Assembly (NCBI RefSeq): GCF_026210795.1
Contig: NC_089440.1
Coordinates: forward strand, 2,852,001 to 2,916,000
Reading direction: 5' to 3'
Source of the DNA: Rhizophagus irregularis
Lineage: Eukaryota > Glomeromycota > Glomeromycetes > Glomerales > Glomeraceae
DNA length: 64,000 nt
The position numbers were made by a program, and so were the translations under genes. Positions 46,320 to 58,088 of the stretch are shown here, piece by piece (position 1 is the stretch's first letter; every line of letters begins with the position of its first letter). The notes under the pieces were generated by a model that worked only from the letters and a program-made list of their open reading frames with translations, was not told the origin of the DNA and ran no database searches.

Positions 46320-49300
46320 CCCCATCCCAATTCTTTTAACATTTCTTCTTTTAATGTTAATGGTCTTAAAACTCCTGGTCAAGATTCCTTTAAAATGGAC
46401 TAAATTTCTTCTTTCTTTTTACAAAATCACATTTCCTTTGGCAGTATTGTTGATACTCATCTATCGCCTAAACAAATGAAATTTTTGTCTAAACGAGTTT
46501 GTGATTATACTTCTTTTCATTCTGATTTGGATTCCACCAAACACGGCCGTTCTTCTGGTGGTGTTTCTTTATTCATACATAACTCTTTAGCCACTCATGT
46601 TCAATTTTATCAATCCCATTCCTCCTGAATCCTTTTTGTAGACTTATTTTTTAAAGGCAATGTTAAATTGCGTATATTTGTCATCTATATTCCCCCTACA
46701 AATGATCTTGTTCTTCGTTACGAAGTCATTGATCAATTAATTTCTCTAATTTCCCAAACTTCTTCTCAAAATTTTTACCATGCTATTTGCGGTGATTTTA
46801 ATATGAATCTGAAGAAATATTACCCTATTTTTTTGCATCAACCTCAGGTTGCTGCTAAACGAATTCACAAATTATTTCACTATTTGCTTTCTCATAATTA
46901 CGAGGACTGCACCCCTTAACCTATCCGGTACCTTAGGTACTTATCACCATTTGGATACTATTACCCGCATTGATTTTATTTGGTCTTGTCCACTCCTTCG
47001 CCAATATATGTTAACAGCATCTATTTTTGATGCTCATGATTTACACATTTCTGACCACAATCCTATTATTACTTATTTTGACGTCTCATTATTATCAGAT
47101 GCTATTAAATCTGCACGTGTTCGTCAACTTGGTCATAATACTCAACGTGTTTTCAAATATGATTCCATTTCTACTAAACAGTGGACTGTTTTTGCTGATA
47201 ATTTGGATAAATTATGTCCAATTGATCCACTTATTTTTGACGCTTGGCCTCTCAATCAGAAGTGTGAATATCTCCATTCTAGGATTATCAAAGCTGCTAA
47301 TTCCACCTTACCTTCAGTTACTGTGGGCAATACCTATGTTCCAAAGAAGCCTAAAGACTTGGAAAGTTTATGCCAGTCTTATAGATTTTTGTCTAAAGTG
47401 GTTAAAACTATCCGTTCCCTTCATAAGACCCCTATCTCATACTCTACGCATTATGAAACCAAGTGGTCTTCATATTATATACGTCTTAATAATATATTAT
47501 CCCTTTATAAACAAACCTTTGTTACACCTATTATTTTTCCTCCTCTTCTTCGAGATGAAAGATTTGATGATTTTGCTAATTTGCTTCGTATGTTAGAAAA
47601 TATGACTTTACTTTTGCGAAGCTTACTTTTGCTTAAAGTAAAAGAATTCCAAGCTTCCTCTATTCAGGCAAAAATTGATGCTCGGAATGATAATTTCACC
47701 AATGATATTTCCACTTTTATTGAATCTGCTTTGTCACGAACCAGATGACGAATCATTTTTGATCGTGTCTTCATTGATCATCCAACACACCCTACTTTAT
47801 TAACTTCTCCAGATGCTATTGATCAAAAAGTTATTGAACATTTTCAAAACTTTGTTCCAATTACTTCTACTCCTCCTTTTTCCATACAGGATTTGCCTGA
47901 TCGATGGTCTAATACTTATGCACCACTTGCAGATGTTTCTCCAGCTATTTTTGATTCATTAATGGATCCTTCTACCCTTGATGAATGGTCTTCAACAATT
48001 TCCTCCATGCCTAATGATAAAGCCCCAGGTCCTTCTATGATCTCGTATGAGATGTTAAAACACCTAGGTCCTTCTGCTTCTACTTTGCTTTTCAACTTAA
48101 TTTGTGCCTGTTTATCAGAAGCAAATATCCCCGATTTATGAAGACAAGCTACTGTTTTTCCTATTCCTAAACCGCATGAATGGAAATGCCAACTTAAAAA
48201 TATACGTCCTATCACTTTATTGGAGGTGATTCGTAAGGCTTTGGTTAAACTTTTTTACAATCGTCTCGCTCCTTTGCTTGCCTCCCACTATGTTCTCCAA
48301 GGCGGTAACTTTGCAGGTTTACCTGGAGGTTCCTGCTGTGATCCTATTATTACTTTGGAATCTATTATCCATGATTCGGTAGTCACTAAACAACCCTTAT
48401 GGATTCTCTCTCAAGACATTTCAAAAGCATTTGATTCTGTAGATTTATCTATGTTGCATTTTGCTCTTCAACGTTTACGTTTGCCTCAAAATACAATTCA
48501 ATTTTTACTCTCTTTATTTATGTCACGTTCTAACCGTGTCATTACTGCACATGGCCCTACTTCACCATATAGAGTTAGAATTGGAATAGACTAAGGTGAA
48601 GTTATCTCTCCGCTTTTATGGGTTATTTATTTAGACCCTCTGCTTACAACTCTCAGAAATGAAAAGAAAGACTCTTATCATTTGGTTTCTCCATTGGTTC
48701 CCTATACTGCTTCATCAAATTCTTATTCTCTTGATGTTTTAGAAATTAATAATTTGGTGTTCATGGATGATTCTACTTTGATTTCTTCTTTTAAAGAAGG
48801 AATGGAACATATGTTGTCTATTACTGAAGAATTTTATTGTTTAAACAATACCTCAGCCAATCATAACAAATATGTTTTAGCCACTAATGCAGTTGCTGTT
48901 TCTCAAGATTTATCTCCTATAGCCTTTAATTTATCGATTTCATCGCTCAACTCCACGCCCAACATTATTGTTACTCCTATCCCTATGTCCTCATCTTTCC
49001 GGTTTTTAGGAGTTTGGTTTAATATTAACGGCTCAAGGAACTTTATCTGACAACAACTTAAACGAGAATGTAATTCTTTCTCTGCAATTCTTCGCCCTGC
49101 GAAACTGACTGTTCAACAAGTGGTGTATCTTTATAATACTGTTTTGACTCTGAAATTGGATTATCGAATGCAAGTTACACATTTATCTGAGGCTGAATGC
49201 TCTACTATTACTTCTTCAGTTCGTGCCTTAGTTAAGCACAAGGCCAAATTATCACGCTCTATTCCTAATGTGGTGTTATATTTAACACATGCCTTGGGTT

Positions 49301-51858
49301 TGATCAATTTATTTTCATTTCAACAACAAAGTCATTTTACTAATTTATTTTTGTTAGCAAATTCTTCTTCTGTTTTTATGAAATCACTATTTAATTATAG
49401 GTTGAGATTTATTCAATTTTATTGTTTAATTCCTATTTCTCCTTTGATGGTTTTGGATTGGACTTGTTGGTCTTCTCTTATAATTTTTAAACAAGATTAT
49501 ATTGCTAATACTCTAGCTTCGTTACTCTCAACTCCCTTTCATTTGTCACGCGCTAATTTATCGTCTGTGCCTGATTTAACCTACCCCAATGGCCATACTC
49601 CCATTTATCAATGTCTTTCTTTGGATGTATTTAAAGCCAATTTAACAAGACTTCGAAAACATGGCCTTTTTTACCTTTCGCAACTTTTGACATCTCAAGG
49701 AACACATTTGCTCTCTTGGTCTGTCATATATGCTAATTCTGTTCAAAAGCGTGGTAATGCCCGTCTTCCCAATTGGTACAAAAATCTTTTTGCTAATGTC
49801 ACGATTCCAGATAAACCTGGTTTGTTAAAAGACCGATTTATGACTGAACAACGACCTGTGAGCCAGATTGTAAAAGAACTTGCTCCTTGCATTCCTCCTT
49901 CTGGTTATAAGAAGAATTGGATTATCACGATGAATGATAATAATAGCCTTTCCTTATTCAGTAAACAGATCCAGATCCAACCCAAACGCTCCACTTGTAC
50001 TATTGTATATTGGATTTCAGACTGTTTATCTCGTCCGAGCGATTTGATTACTCTACAACCTTGTCCTGGCTGCAATTTAAATATAAATAAATCTTCCTAT
50101 TCAAAGAAATCAGTTACTACTGGTTCTGTTTCTTGTTCCTATTCGGCCTCTCTTCATCAGTCATGGATCTTACCTATGAAGAAATCATCCATTTTGAATC
50201 ACACATCCAGCTTGACTGCTACGGTGTCATGGGCGGAAATCATGGACTTTGTTACTTCATTTTGCAATCCTTCAGTTCGCTCGATGCTTGCTGCTGATAT
50301 TCCCCATACTTCCTTTGATACTGTTGACAAGGCTTCGCCTACTTCACATTTACTTACGGCTGGCGATGTTGCTGCATCATCATCGGTCGTGCTTTCTCCA
50401 GACTCACAATATATTTTTTACACTGATGGTTCTCTTATCAATTTAGGAACTAGTGATGTTTCTATGGGATGGAGCTGGGTTCAAATTGTCAAAGATTCTG
50501 GCTTTCTTAATTCTATTGCCACTTATAAGCGGGGTATTATTCGTGCTTGGCCTTCTTCTTCTCGAGCCAAAGCTGCTGCTATTTATGCTGCTTTATCAGC
50601 TTCTCCTGCCAACTCCGTAATTCACATTTATACAGATTCACAGTCTTCCATCGAGGGTTTGAAATATTGTTTCTTATCTGATTATTCAGATTCTTGTCTT
50701 TATTATAAGACTACCAATTTTGAACTTTGGGCCATTATCCAACAACTGATTGTGGATAAACAACTTTCAGTTTTACCTTTCAAGGTTAAAACTCACTCTA
50801 ATTTTTATTGGAATGACTTCGCTAACTCTCTTGCCAATACTGCCTATACATCTGACGATGCTATTCTTATCTCCCGTCTCGATCTTGCCACGGTTCATGA
50901 TTATATTATGATTTATGATGACGTAGTCTGTGAATCCAATCCGAGACATCTGTTCAAACAATATCATCAGATGTTGTATATGAAAGACCTTTTAGCCCTT
51001 TCTCGCTTCCGTTTTATTTCTCTTTTAATAGATCCATCCCAATACGTGGTTGATTGGGCTCTTACCTGGCATACGTTAATGTTCCAACCTAAATTTGATA
51101 ATTCCTTTACCAAGGAAAATGTCTCTAGACATCACACGTTAAAATTTCAACTTTTTCTGGAAGACTTACCTACTTTAGAATCACTGAAAAGGACACGCCC
51201 GGATTTATACGTAGAGATCCTAACTTGTCGTTCTTGTGAAGACCACCTAGAAGATTTTATGCACTTATTTTTATGCAAAAAGCGCTGCATTAAATTTCAC
51301 CAAATTTTAACATCATATCTCCACCACCTTACCCAAAAAATTAAAGAAGCGGGTGATAATGCCAATTGCGATTACTCTTCTTTAGTTGATAGAGTTACTT
51401 CCCTCCCTTGTTAGACTTTTTCATCTAACAACTGGTCTTCCTATAGTCTTGTCTGTGGCTGTTTGCCTACCGCCTTTTTGGAAGTTTTTGAAAACTTAGG
51501 TATTCCTCGCCTCACTGCTATGAATGTGGTTGCCGTCATACATAACAATTTTGTCAACAAATTCTGTAAACGAATTTGAAATCCGCGTTTGTATGATAAA
51601 GGATTATGGGAACATGCGATGAACATTTCTTCAAAACTTAAACAATCTTCAAGGCCTAAAGGTTTGCCCAAATCTTCTTATTTACCTTACTCGTTTTTAC
51701 CACCTCCGACCCATGTTGATTCACGTAACTCCGGAACCGATTGGTTAAAAAACTCGATGCAATATGGATTATCTTGGTTTGATCACATTTCGGGTTTTAT
51801 GGGTCATCTAACGGTGCTACTTAATAACCGCTTTTGCAGGATGGAGTGTCGATTTTAA
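46320..51858 (+). pseudogene. LINE ORF2: APE endonuclease, reverse transcriptase, RNase H, broken
   Basis: APE: ISSFNVNGLKT (46343), ICGDFNMN (46790) and ISDHNPII (47050). RT: DKAPGPSMISYEML (48018), LSQDISKAFDSVD (48405, catalytic Asp), GEVISPLLW (48594) and LVFMDDSTLISS (48757; FMDD catalytic box). RNase H: IFYTDGSL (50410), SSSRAKAAAIYAALS (50560; Lys where the catalytic Glu is expected), HIYTDSQSSIEGL (50625), WNDFANSLANTA (50810; Asn where the last Asp is expected). A C-terminal Cys/His cluster CRSCEDHLEDFMHLFLC is at about 51225. Stops at 46399, 46625, 47746, 48138, 48591, 49048, 51412 and 51577 and a frameshift near 46900 make it inactive. The longest intact run is 764 aa (49120-51414). 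Confidence 0.9.
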
Positions 51859-52165
51859 TAGTGGGCGCGTCATTCGTTATTATGTTAGTATAGTTGCTTC
51901 TACTTTGGTTGGAATATATCAAGGGGAGAGATCTAGGAAGTGTTAGTATTAGCGATTTTTCTTTTGAATTTTCTTTTAATTTTAATTTCTTTCTAGGAGA
52001 CTATATAGCTTTGTTTTTAGTTAGTTTTTATTTTATTTTCTTTTTCTATTATGTAATTTTGTAAAGTTTGATAAATAATTAATAAAGATAAAGGCTGCTA
52101 TGCCATGTTTGCCCAAAAGTGTGACTTATGACCTGTTTTGGAGATATCCGGGGTCCTGCTTAAAC

Positions 52166-52704
52166 AACATCCTTTAAATAAAGTGAAAGGAATTTTATGG
52201 CTACAATTATTGGTAAGAACTATAATTTAAATTTTGGGTCAGATTTTGATTGTAATGACATTATCGTTAATTTATCAACATACATATATGCTAAATGAAT
52301 AATTTTATATTCCTTTGAAAGGTATAAATGGGCTCTAATTTTGGAATCAAAAATCATGCAAATTGAATCATTAAATAAGGAGATATTTACATTTAAATGC
52401 AAGAGTTTATGTCAAATTGATAGTAAATGTGTTGAGCATATTTATTAAGGAACCAATGATTCAATCAATGCGATTTTTAACTTTTTGAATAGATCTCATT
52501 CTCTCCTTTCAAATAAATATAAATTCATTTTTTCTAGCAACAGGAATTATAATGGATTTTTAATTTATATGGAAGGTACATATAAAAATTCTTGAATTTA
52601 TTTCAGATTCTAATAAAATTTTTTTTGCAAATATATTTTATTAATATTTATTAATTTGCAAGATTTAAAGTACAATTATTATATAAGTTTTTAAATCTGC
52701 CAGT
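52166..52704. other. AT-rich spacer, nothing recognised
   Basis: A segment around 52315-52405 (AATTGAATCATTAAATAAGG, AGATATTTACATTTAAA) resembles words in the tandem repeat at 58.1-58.4 kb. No gene. Confidence 0.4.
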
Positions 52705-52940
52705 CATTGTCCGGAGCGAAGCGAAGGACTATATATGTCTACGCACTATGATGATCTATGGAAATAACGTGTAAATTTTCAATCACGTGAGTTTCTCTGT
52801 CCAGGAATTCCAAGGCGTTATGCTGCTAATCAGCAGAAAATTACCAGAATTCCAAGGCGTTATGCTACTAATTAGTAGAATATCGCTAAATCTTTATTTA
52901 TTATACTTCGCTCCGAACTTACAACGGTTCCCGTTTCCTA
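52705..52940. repeat. 236-bp repeat, copy B (inverted relative to 32511-32743)
   Basis: Reverse complement nearly identical to copy A, including the tandem AAGGCGTTATGCTGCTAAT unit and TCACGTGA. The two copies face each other across about 20 kb. Confidence 0.8.
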
Positions 52941-53325
52941 GTTTATATTAAAAAATTACGTAAAATGCATTAAATTAAAAGTTACTACTTGTAAAAATCG
53001 GTCAATAATAATTTAATTTGAATAAAACTTTGTATGATTAAAATTTAAAGTGCAATAAATTTATTTGCAATATTTGAGGTCATATTAATATGTAGAATTT
53101 TATGCAATGTCTTGTAATAGCATTTTATATCATGTGATAAAATCAGAAAATGATTAGCAAATTAACGTGATAAATAAGAAAGCCCGCTATACTTAAAAAA
53201 TGGAGAAATGTGTTACATAAGATTCCAAAAAGGTAATTTTTATGTAGATCACTTAATTCTGGCCAAAATTTTAAAAATCACATGCCACTGGTGATGATCA
53301 CTGTTAGTGATTCGTAGCAATTTTA

Positions 53326-54330
53326 TAATCAGTAGTTGGTTACTGAGACCCTCATTAAGCCTGAGTATGGTGAGGTCGCATGTTCGATTCCCATGATCAT
53401 GGAAATAAAAAGAATTTTACTGTGGACGCTACCACTAATAGCGTGAAGATACAGGAATTAGGTAGTTAGACTGCACCATGGTGAATTAGTATGTACAGTT
53501 AGGCCGCACATTTCAACAAAAAGTTATGGTGTCTTTTTAACATTCTCTATGAGGTCATTGGGATGTTTGGAGTTCTGTCTATGAGGTCACTGCTTGCATA
53601 CCTTGGGGGTAATTTCCTGTTCAGGTGGTCACTCAAATGATACCACTTGGAGTCCAATATGGCTAGATGGTTATTATAGATGGTAAAATTCTGGGTGCAA
53701 TAACTTTGTGGTAGTTTACCTTCTAATAGGTTTAGGTCAACTAGGATATTTCCAAACAGACAGGTGTACTAGGTGAGGTATGGGGTTCAACTCCTCACTA
53801 GGCGGGTACTGGATGGCAGCTTGGATGGTAGGACACCACTGGGATAATCCCAAACAAGCGAGTCTGTACTATCTCATATTCTCTCTGTCTCAGTGATCAC
53901 TACTAAACCATTGGGGGATTCACAACTGTACCTTGGGGCTAATAAGGAATCGTAGGGTTGTAACAGCTTTGAGTGAGCCTTAGTTCAGTTCTGAAGTGTG
54001 AATGTTGGTACAGAAGAGTTTCTAGATGATTGCCATTACATCTGATACTGAAAGTCCTCCATTACTAAGACAGGCCAGAATGGCATAATATAAATTCGAG
54101 CTTGTCTTGCCTCTAGAATGGATAAAGGATAAGTAGAGGGTTATAGCTAGCCAGTTAGTATTCCGTCGATGAATAGGACTATCCTGAGGTCAAACTAAAA
54201 TGGCAGTTGTAGTGATATTTGGTCAGGGTTGCGCATACCAGTTGGTTGGTATACGTTAGTCAACTAAATGTACCTATGGACTACCATGCTATAAATAGGT
54301 TCTTAAATGTGAACCTTTACTTTAAGTCAA
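53326..54330 (+). repeat. Roughly 1-kb repeat with tRNA-like head, copy 1 (SINE-like)
   Basis: The head at 53330-53400 matches the minus-strand head of the copy at 62.5 kb: TTGGTTACTGAGACCC, CATTAAGCCTGAGTATGGTG, AGGTCGCATGTTCGATTCCC (B-box-like GTTCGATTCC). Downstream shared blocks include GAATTTTACTGTGGACGCTA, TTAGGCCGCACATTTCAAC and TTCCTGTTCAGGTGGTCACT. Its base composition is clearly richer in G+C than its surroundings. No open frame. The A-box part is degraded and the tail is divergent. Confidence 0.7.
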
Positions 54331-54660
54331 ATAACAAAAACAAATCAGCCCATATGCTTTTAATTTTACAAGTATTTTAAAAAAGAAATTTTTGTATCAA
54401 TTATATAATTCTAACTAAAATTGAAAATATTGTTAGAACTGTTTCATTTATGTAATATTATATAAACTTTTAAAAAAAGAAAATTTTCTTTTTGAAAAAA
54501 ATAAAATTTAGTTTTGCAAATTTTCTAAAAAAGAAAATTTTTGCAACAATCACATAATTTTGACTAAAATTAAAAGAAAATATCAAAATGTCACCAGTAG
54601 TAATTATCACTACAGGTGATTTTTACTATTTCAATTTTTTTAATTTTATAAGATTAATAT
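54331..54660. other. AT-rich spacer with inverted match to 63285-63345
   Basis: TAATATTATATAAACTTTTA near 54455 recurs inverted near 63310, and ACAAATCAGCCCATATG occurs at 54336 and, in the same direction, at 63255. At 54585-54625 a CACCAGTAGTAATTATCACT palindrome module. Confidence 0.45.
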
Positions 54661-54662
54661 TA

Positions 54663-55308
54663 AGTGCTGTCAGATATTACCTAATATTTTAGGGGAAGGG
54701 GAGGTAACTAAAAATCTTAAATTACATACAATATTATATAAGGAATTATATACACTACCCTACAAAAAGTATTCAGATTTTATAAATTTTACTTAGTAAA
54801 ACATAGTAAAATTAATGATTTTCAAGTTGCATGAAAATTTGTGAATTTTCAGTAAAACCCATCCGAAATTTTTTTATTTGAAAGCCAATCAATTATAGTT
54901 TTTAAAAATATAATCAGAAATATTTTATCTTTAAAATGCAAAAAAATGTTAGTCTATAAAGTAATAGACAGGATAATTTTATATGTAAAAACGCAAAAAA
55001 CATATATAAAAATTGTTACCTATATTTTACAATGAGAACATTTTTTTATGTTAAAAAAAAACTTCTTTTTTTGTTTCAATACTTTAAAACTACAATTGAT
55101 CAGCTTCATAATAAAAAAAATTTCAGGCGGATTTACTGAAAATCCGTAAACTTTTGTGCAACCTGAAAATCATCAATTTTACTATGTTTTACTAAGTAAA
55201 ATTTATAAAATCTGAATACTTTTTGTAGGGTAGTGTATATAATATATCTTACTTAAGGGGGGAGAGGTAAACTCTTATATTAAAGTGATATTAGATAATT
55301 TCTGACAG
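54663..55308. mobile_element. Possible outer MITE with GTGCTGTCAGA ends
   Basis: Left GTGCTGTCAGATATTACCTA and inverted right GCACTGTCAGAAATTATCTA. Encloses the CACTACCC element. TSD not resolved. Confidence 0.4.
54753..55235. mobile_element. 483-bp Tc1/mariner-like MITE with roughly 90-bp TIRs
   Basis: CACTACCCTACAAAAAGTAT and the inverted copy at the right end pair over about 90 bp with few mismatches; TA at 54751-54752 and 55236-55237. Noncoding. Confidence 0.85.
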
Positions 55309-55855
55309 TGCCCTAATCAATTGCACATATTAAACAGTTAATTTATAAGAAGAAGAAATTTGTTTAAGATTAAAAAAAATAATTTTTAAGAAAATGCAAA
55401 ATTTGATTTCACTTTATTAAAGTTTTTTTTTAATAAAAATTTTAAAATTTTGTCATGATTAATATTAAATCAATATTTATTAATATATTTATTATTTAAA
55501 TTAAAATTTTGCACCAGTATTTATAACTCTGATCAAATTGTAATTTTTAACCAGAATTAAATAGTGATAATTGTCAGTAGTAATAATCACTACTGGTGAG
55601 ATTTAGCAATATCCTAATTAAAAATATTACTCTTATTGCAAAGTAATAGGTATATATAATCATAGATTAAAAAAGTATTATTGTCTAAATTTCAAAAAAT
55701 TTAAATTCTACATTTTTTTGGAAAATAATGGAAAATTGTAGAAATATTGCATTACGCTAAACAATTTTTTGGAATAGTATTGTTATAATATTATCCAATT
55801 TAGTAAATTTTATAAACTTCAAATGTAATATCATCATAATATTTTATAATATTAT
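55309..55855. other. AT-rich spacer with a CAGTAGTAATAATCACTACTG palindrome
   Basis: Palindrome at about 55577-55600 next to a CCAGAATTAAA word, as in the modules near 42.15 and 53.3 kb. No gene. Confidence 0.4.
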
Positions 55856-56365
55856 TATAATACCTTATAAAAAGTATTTATATTTAAAATATATTTAAAA
55901 TATATTTAAAATATACTTTACAGAAACTTTAAGTTTTCAAGTGATATTATTTCAATATCATTTCAATATCATTTCAATATCGATTTAATATCGATACGAT
56001 ATCGAAATAAAGTATTATTACTGCGATATCATTTTGATATTAAATTGATATTGAAATGATATCAAAATGATAATAAAAATGATATTGAAACAACATCTTT
56101 AAGTAAATCAATATTAAAATGATATTGAAATGATATTGAAATGATACCGTTAAGATAAACTTAATGATATCGATTCTATATTGATTAAAAATGGTAAGTT
56201 TCTGTAAAGTACTTAAAATATATTTAATTTAAAAATTGCGAAATACTTATAATATACTTAAAATATATTAAAAATATATTATAAGTATTTTGCAATTTTT
56301 AAATTAAGTATATTTTAAATATATTTTAAATATATTTTAAATATAATACTTTTTATAAAGATATT
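55856..56365. repeat. 510-bp palindromic repeat with TTTCAATATCA arrays
   Basis: Outer arms TATAAAAAGTATTTATATTT and inverse pair over about 55 bp. Inside, TTTCAATATCA repeats (55945-55985) face TGATATTGAAA repeats (56045-56145), with CGATATCG palindromes between. Confidence 0.7.
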
Positions 56366-56779
56366 ATTAATCAAATTTTACTTTTTTTTTGTCAAATATT
56401 CTGATTTTCTGATAAATAGTGCATTTTTTATGAAAATTCCATATTTTTTATCAAATGTTATATTTTTTAGTAAATTTCATATTTTTTTTAGTCAAATATT
56501 ACATTTTTTTATTAAAATGTTATTTTTTTAAATAAAATGTTATGTTTTTTTTGTAAAATGCAATATACTATTATTAAATATTATTTATTGAACATTAAAT
56601 AACAAAAATTATAAATCACAATTAGTATTCAATATTACAATTATATGTATTAATTATTTTTTATTTATTATATAATTTTTTATTTTATATTATTAATAGT
56701 CTAATTAAGATATTTTTATTAAAGCTCTGAACGGGTCGGTTTGGTCCAGATTATAGACGGTTCGGATTAGAGCTAAAAT

Positions 56780-57870
56780 CCATAAGAACTGAACCAAAAA
56801 ACTGGCAGTTCAGTTCGGTTTAATCCGATTTTTATAAAAATGTGAAAAATTGAATAGCTGTCCATCTAGTGATCGTACAAAGTCAAGCCATATATCATTG
56901 GATTCGTCTCGATGAGACGCGTCAAATGGTGGTAAGATCATGTCTTTAGCATTGATAGATTACATGTTAATCCACGCTAAATGATTTATCAATAATTGGA
57001 ATTATTAAGCTATCTATCGATGCTAGAGATATGATCTTAGCGTCATTCGACGCATCTCAGTGAGACGAATCTAATGAATATAAATTCGTCCATGTACGAC
57101 CACTGGATGGCGAATAATGTTAAGTTTCACATTTTTTTAAAATTTTTGAGCATTAAAAATTAAAAATTCCGATACATAAATTTATTCGTTGTCCAATGGT
57201 CGTACAAATATGAATTAGAACTCATTGGATTCGTCTCGATAAGACGAGTCGAATAGTAGTGAGATCATGTCTCTAGCATCAATAGATCATAAGTTAATTC
57301 ACACTAAATGATTTATAAAAAATTGGCATTAGCAAGTTATCTATCGATGCTAGAGACGTGATCTTACCACCATTCGACTCGTCTCATTGAGACGAATCCA
57401 ATAAGTCCTAATTCATATTTGTACGACCATTGGATAATGAATACCCATGTATTAATTTTTAATTTTTAACGCTCAAAAATTTTAAAAAAATGCGAAACTT
57501 GACATTATTCGCTATCCAGTAGTCATACACAAACGAATTTATATTCATTGGATTCGTCTCACTGAGACGCGTCGAATGACGCTAAGATCATGTCTCTAGC
57601 ATCGATAGATAGCTTGATAATTCCAATTATTGATAAATTATTTAGCGTGGGTTAACGTGTGATCTATTGATGCTAGAGATACGATCTTACCACCATTCGA
57701 CGCGTCTCATTGAGACGAATCCAATGATATATGGCTCGGCTTTGTACGATCACTAGATGGGCGTCTATTGGATTTTTCACATTTTTATAAAAAATCAGAT
57801 TAAACTGAACTGAACCGCCAGTTTTTCAGTTCTAATATCCGAACCGAACTGAACCGAATTTTGAGCCAGT
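56780..57870. repeat. 1.1-kb multi-level palindrome with six GATTCGTCTC modules
   Basis: The outer arms match for several hundred bases (AACTGGCAGTTCAGTTCGGT against the inverse at 57810; GTCCATCTAGTGATCGTACA against 57745). Inside each arm and at the centre are further inverted pairs built on one module: CATTGGATTCGTCTCGATGA, GTCGAATGGTGGTAAGATCA, TGTCTCTAGCATCGATAGAT. The module occurs six times in alternating orientation. No open frame. Confidence 0.8.
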
Positions 57871-58088
57871 TTCAGATCAGTTCCCCAATTTAGTGGAATT
57901 TTTAACATATATTATTAAAAAGTAAGCATATTTTAATAAAATATAAAGTAAAATAAAAATTTATATAGTCTTAGTAGCTATAAATGTTTATAAAAGTATA
58001 ATAAAAATATCATATAAAAGATGGTATCATAATAGATATTTTTAAACAATAAAAATAATTATTTTATGTCGGAATTTATATTACCATC

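Larger units (their letters stand above)
43395..52112 (+). mobile_element. Full-length LINE with APE, RT and RNase H, about 8.2 kb without its insertions
   Basis: A 15-bp TSD, CCAAAAGTGTGACTT, lies at 43380-43394 and 52113-52127 and fixes both ends. The 5' end GATCCCGATCTGCC starts directly after the TSD, so there is no 5' truncation. The 3' end has AATAAAG and GCTATGCCATGTTTG without a poly(A) tail. It has two protein regions and two hAT MITEs inside. Architecture (gag-like protein with zinc knuckle, then APE-RT-RNase H) fits the I/Tad1 groups of LINEs; the exact clade is not decided. Confidence 0.9.
43130..52157. mobile_element. AGGACCCCG-TIR MITE (295 bp) split by a LINE, TSD GCTTAAAC
   Basis: Left end AGGACCCCGGATATCTAATA (43130), right end AGATATCCGGGGTCCT (to 52157); TSD GCTTAAAC at 43122-43129 and 52158-52165. 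Its own sequence is 43130-43394 plus 52128-52157; everything between is the LINE. Confidence 0.9.

Noticed and set aside
43130-52157. A TIR-bounded transposon encoding reverse transcriptase
   Set aside because: The TIR pair brackets the RT genes only because a LINE with its own 15-bp TSD inserted into a 295-bp MITE.
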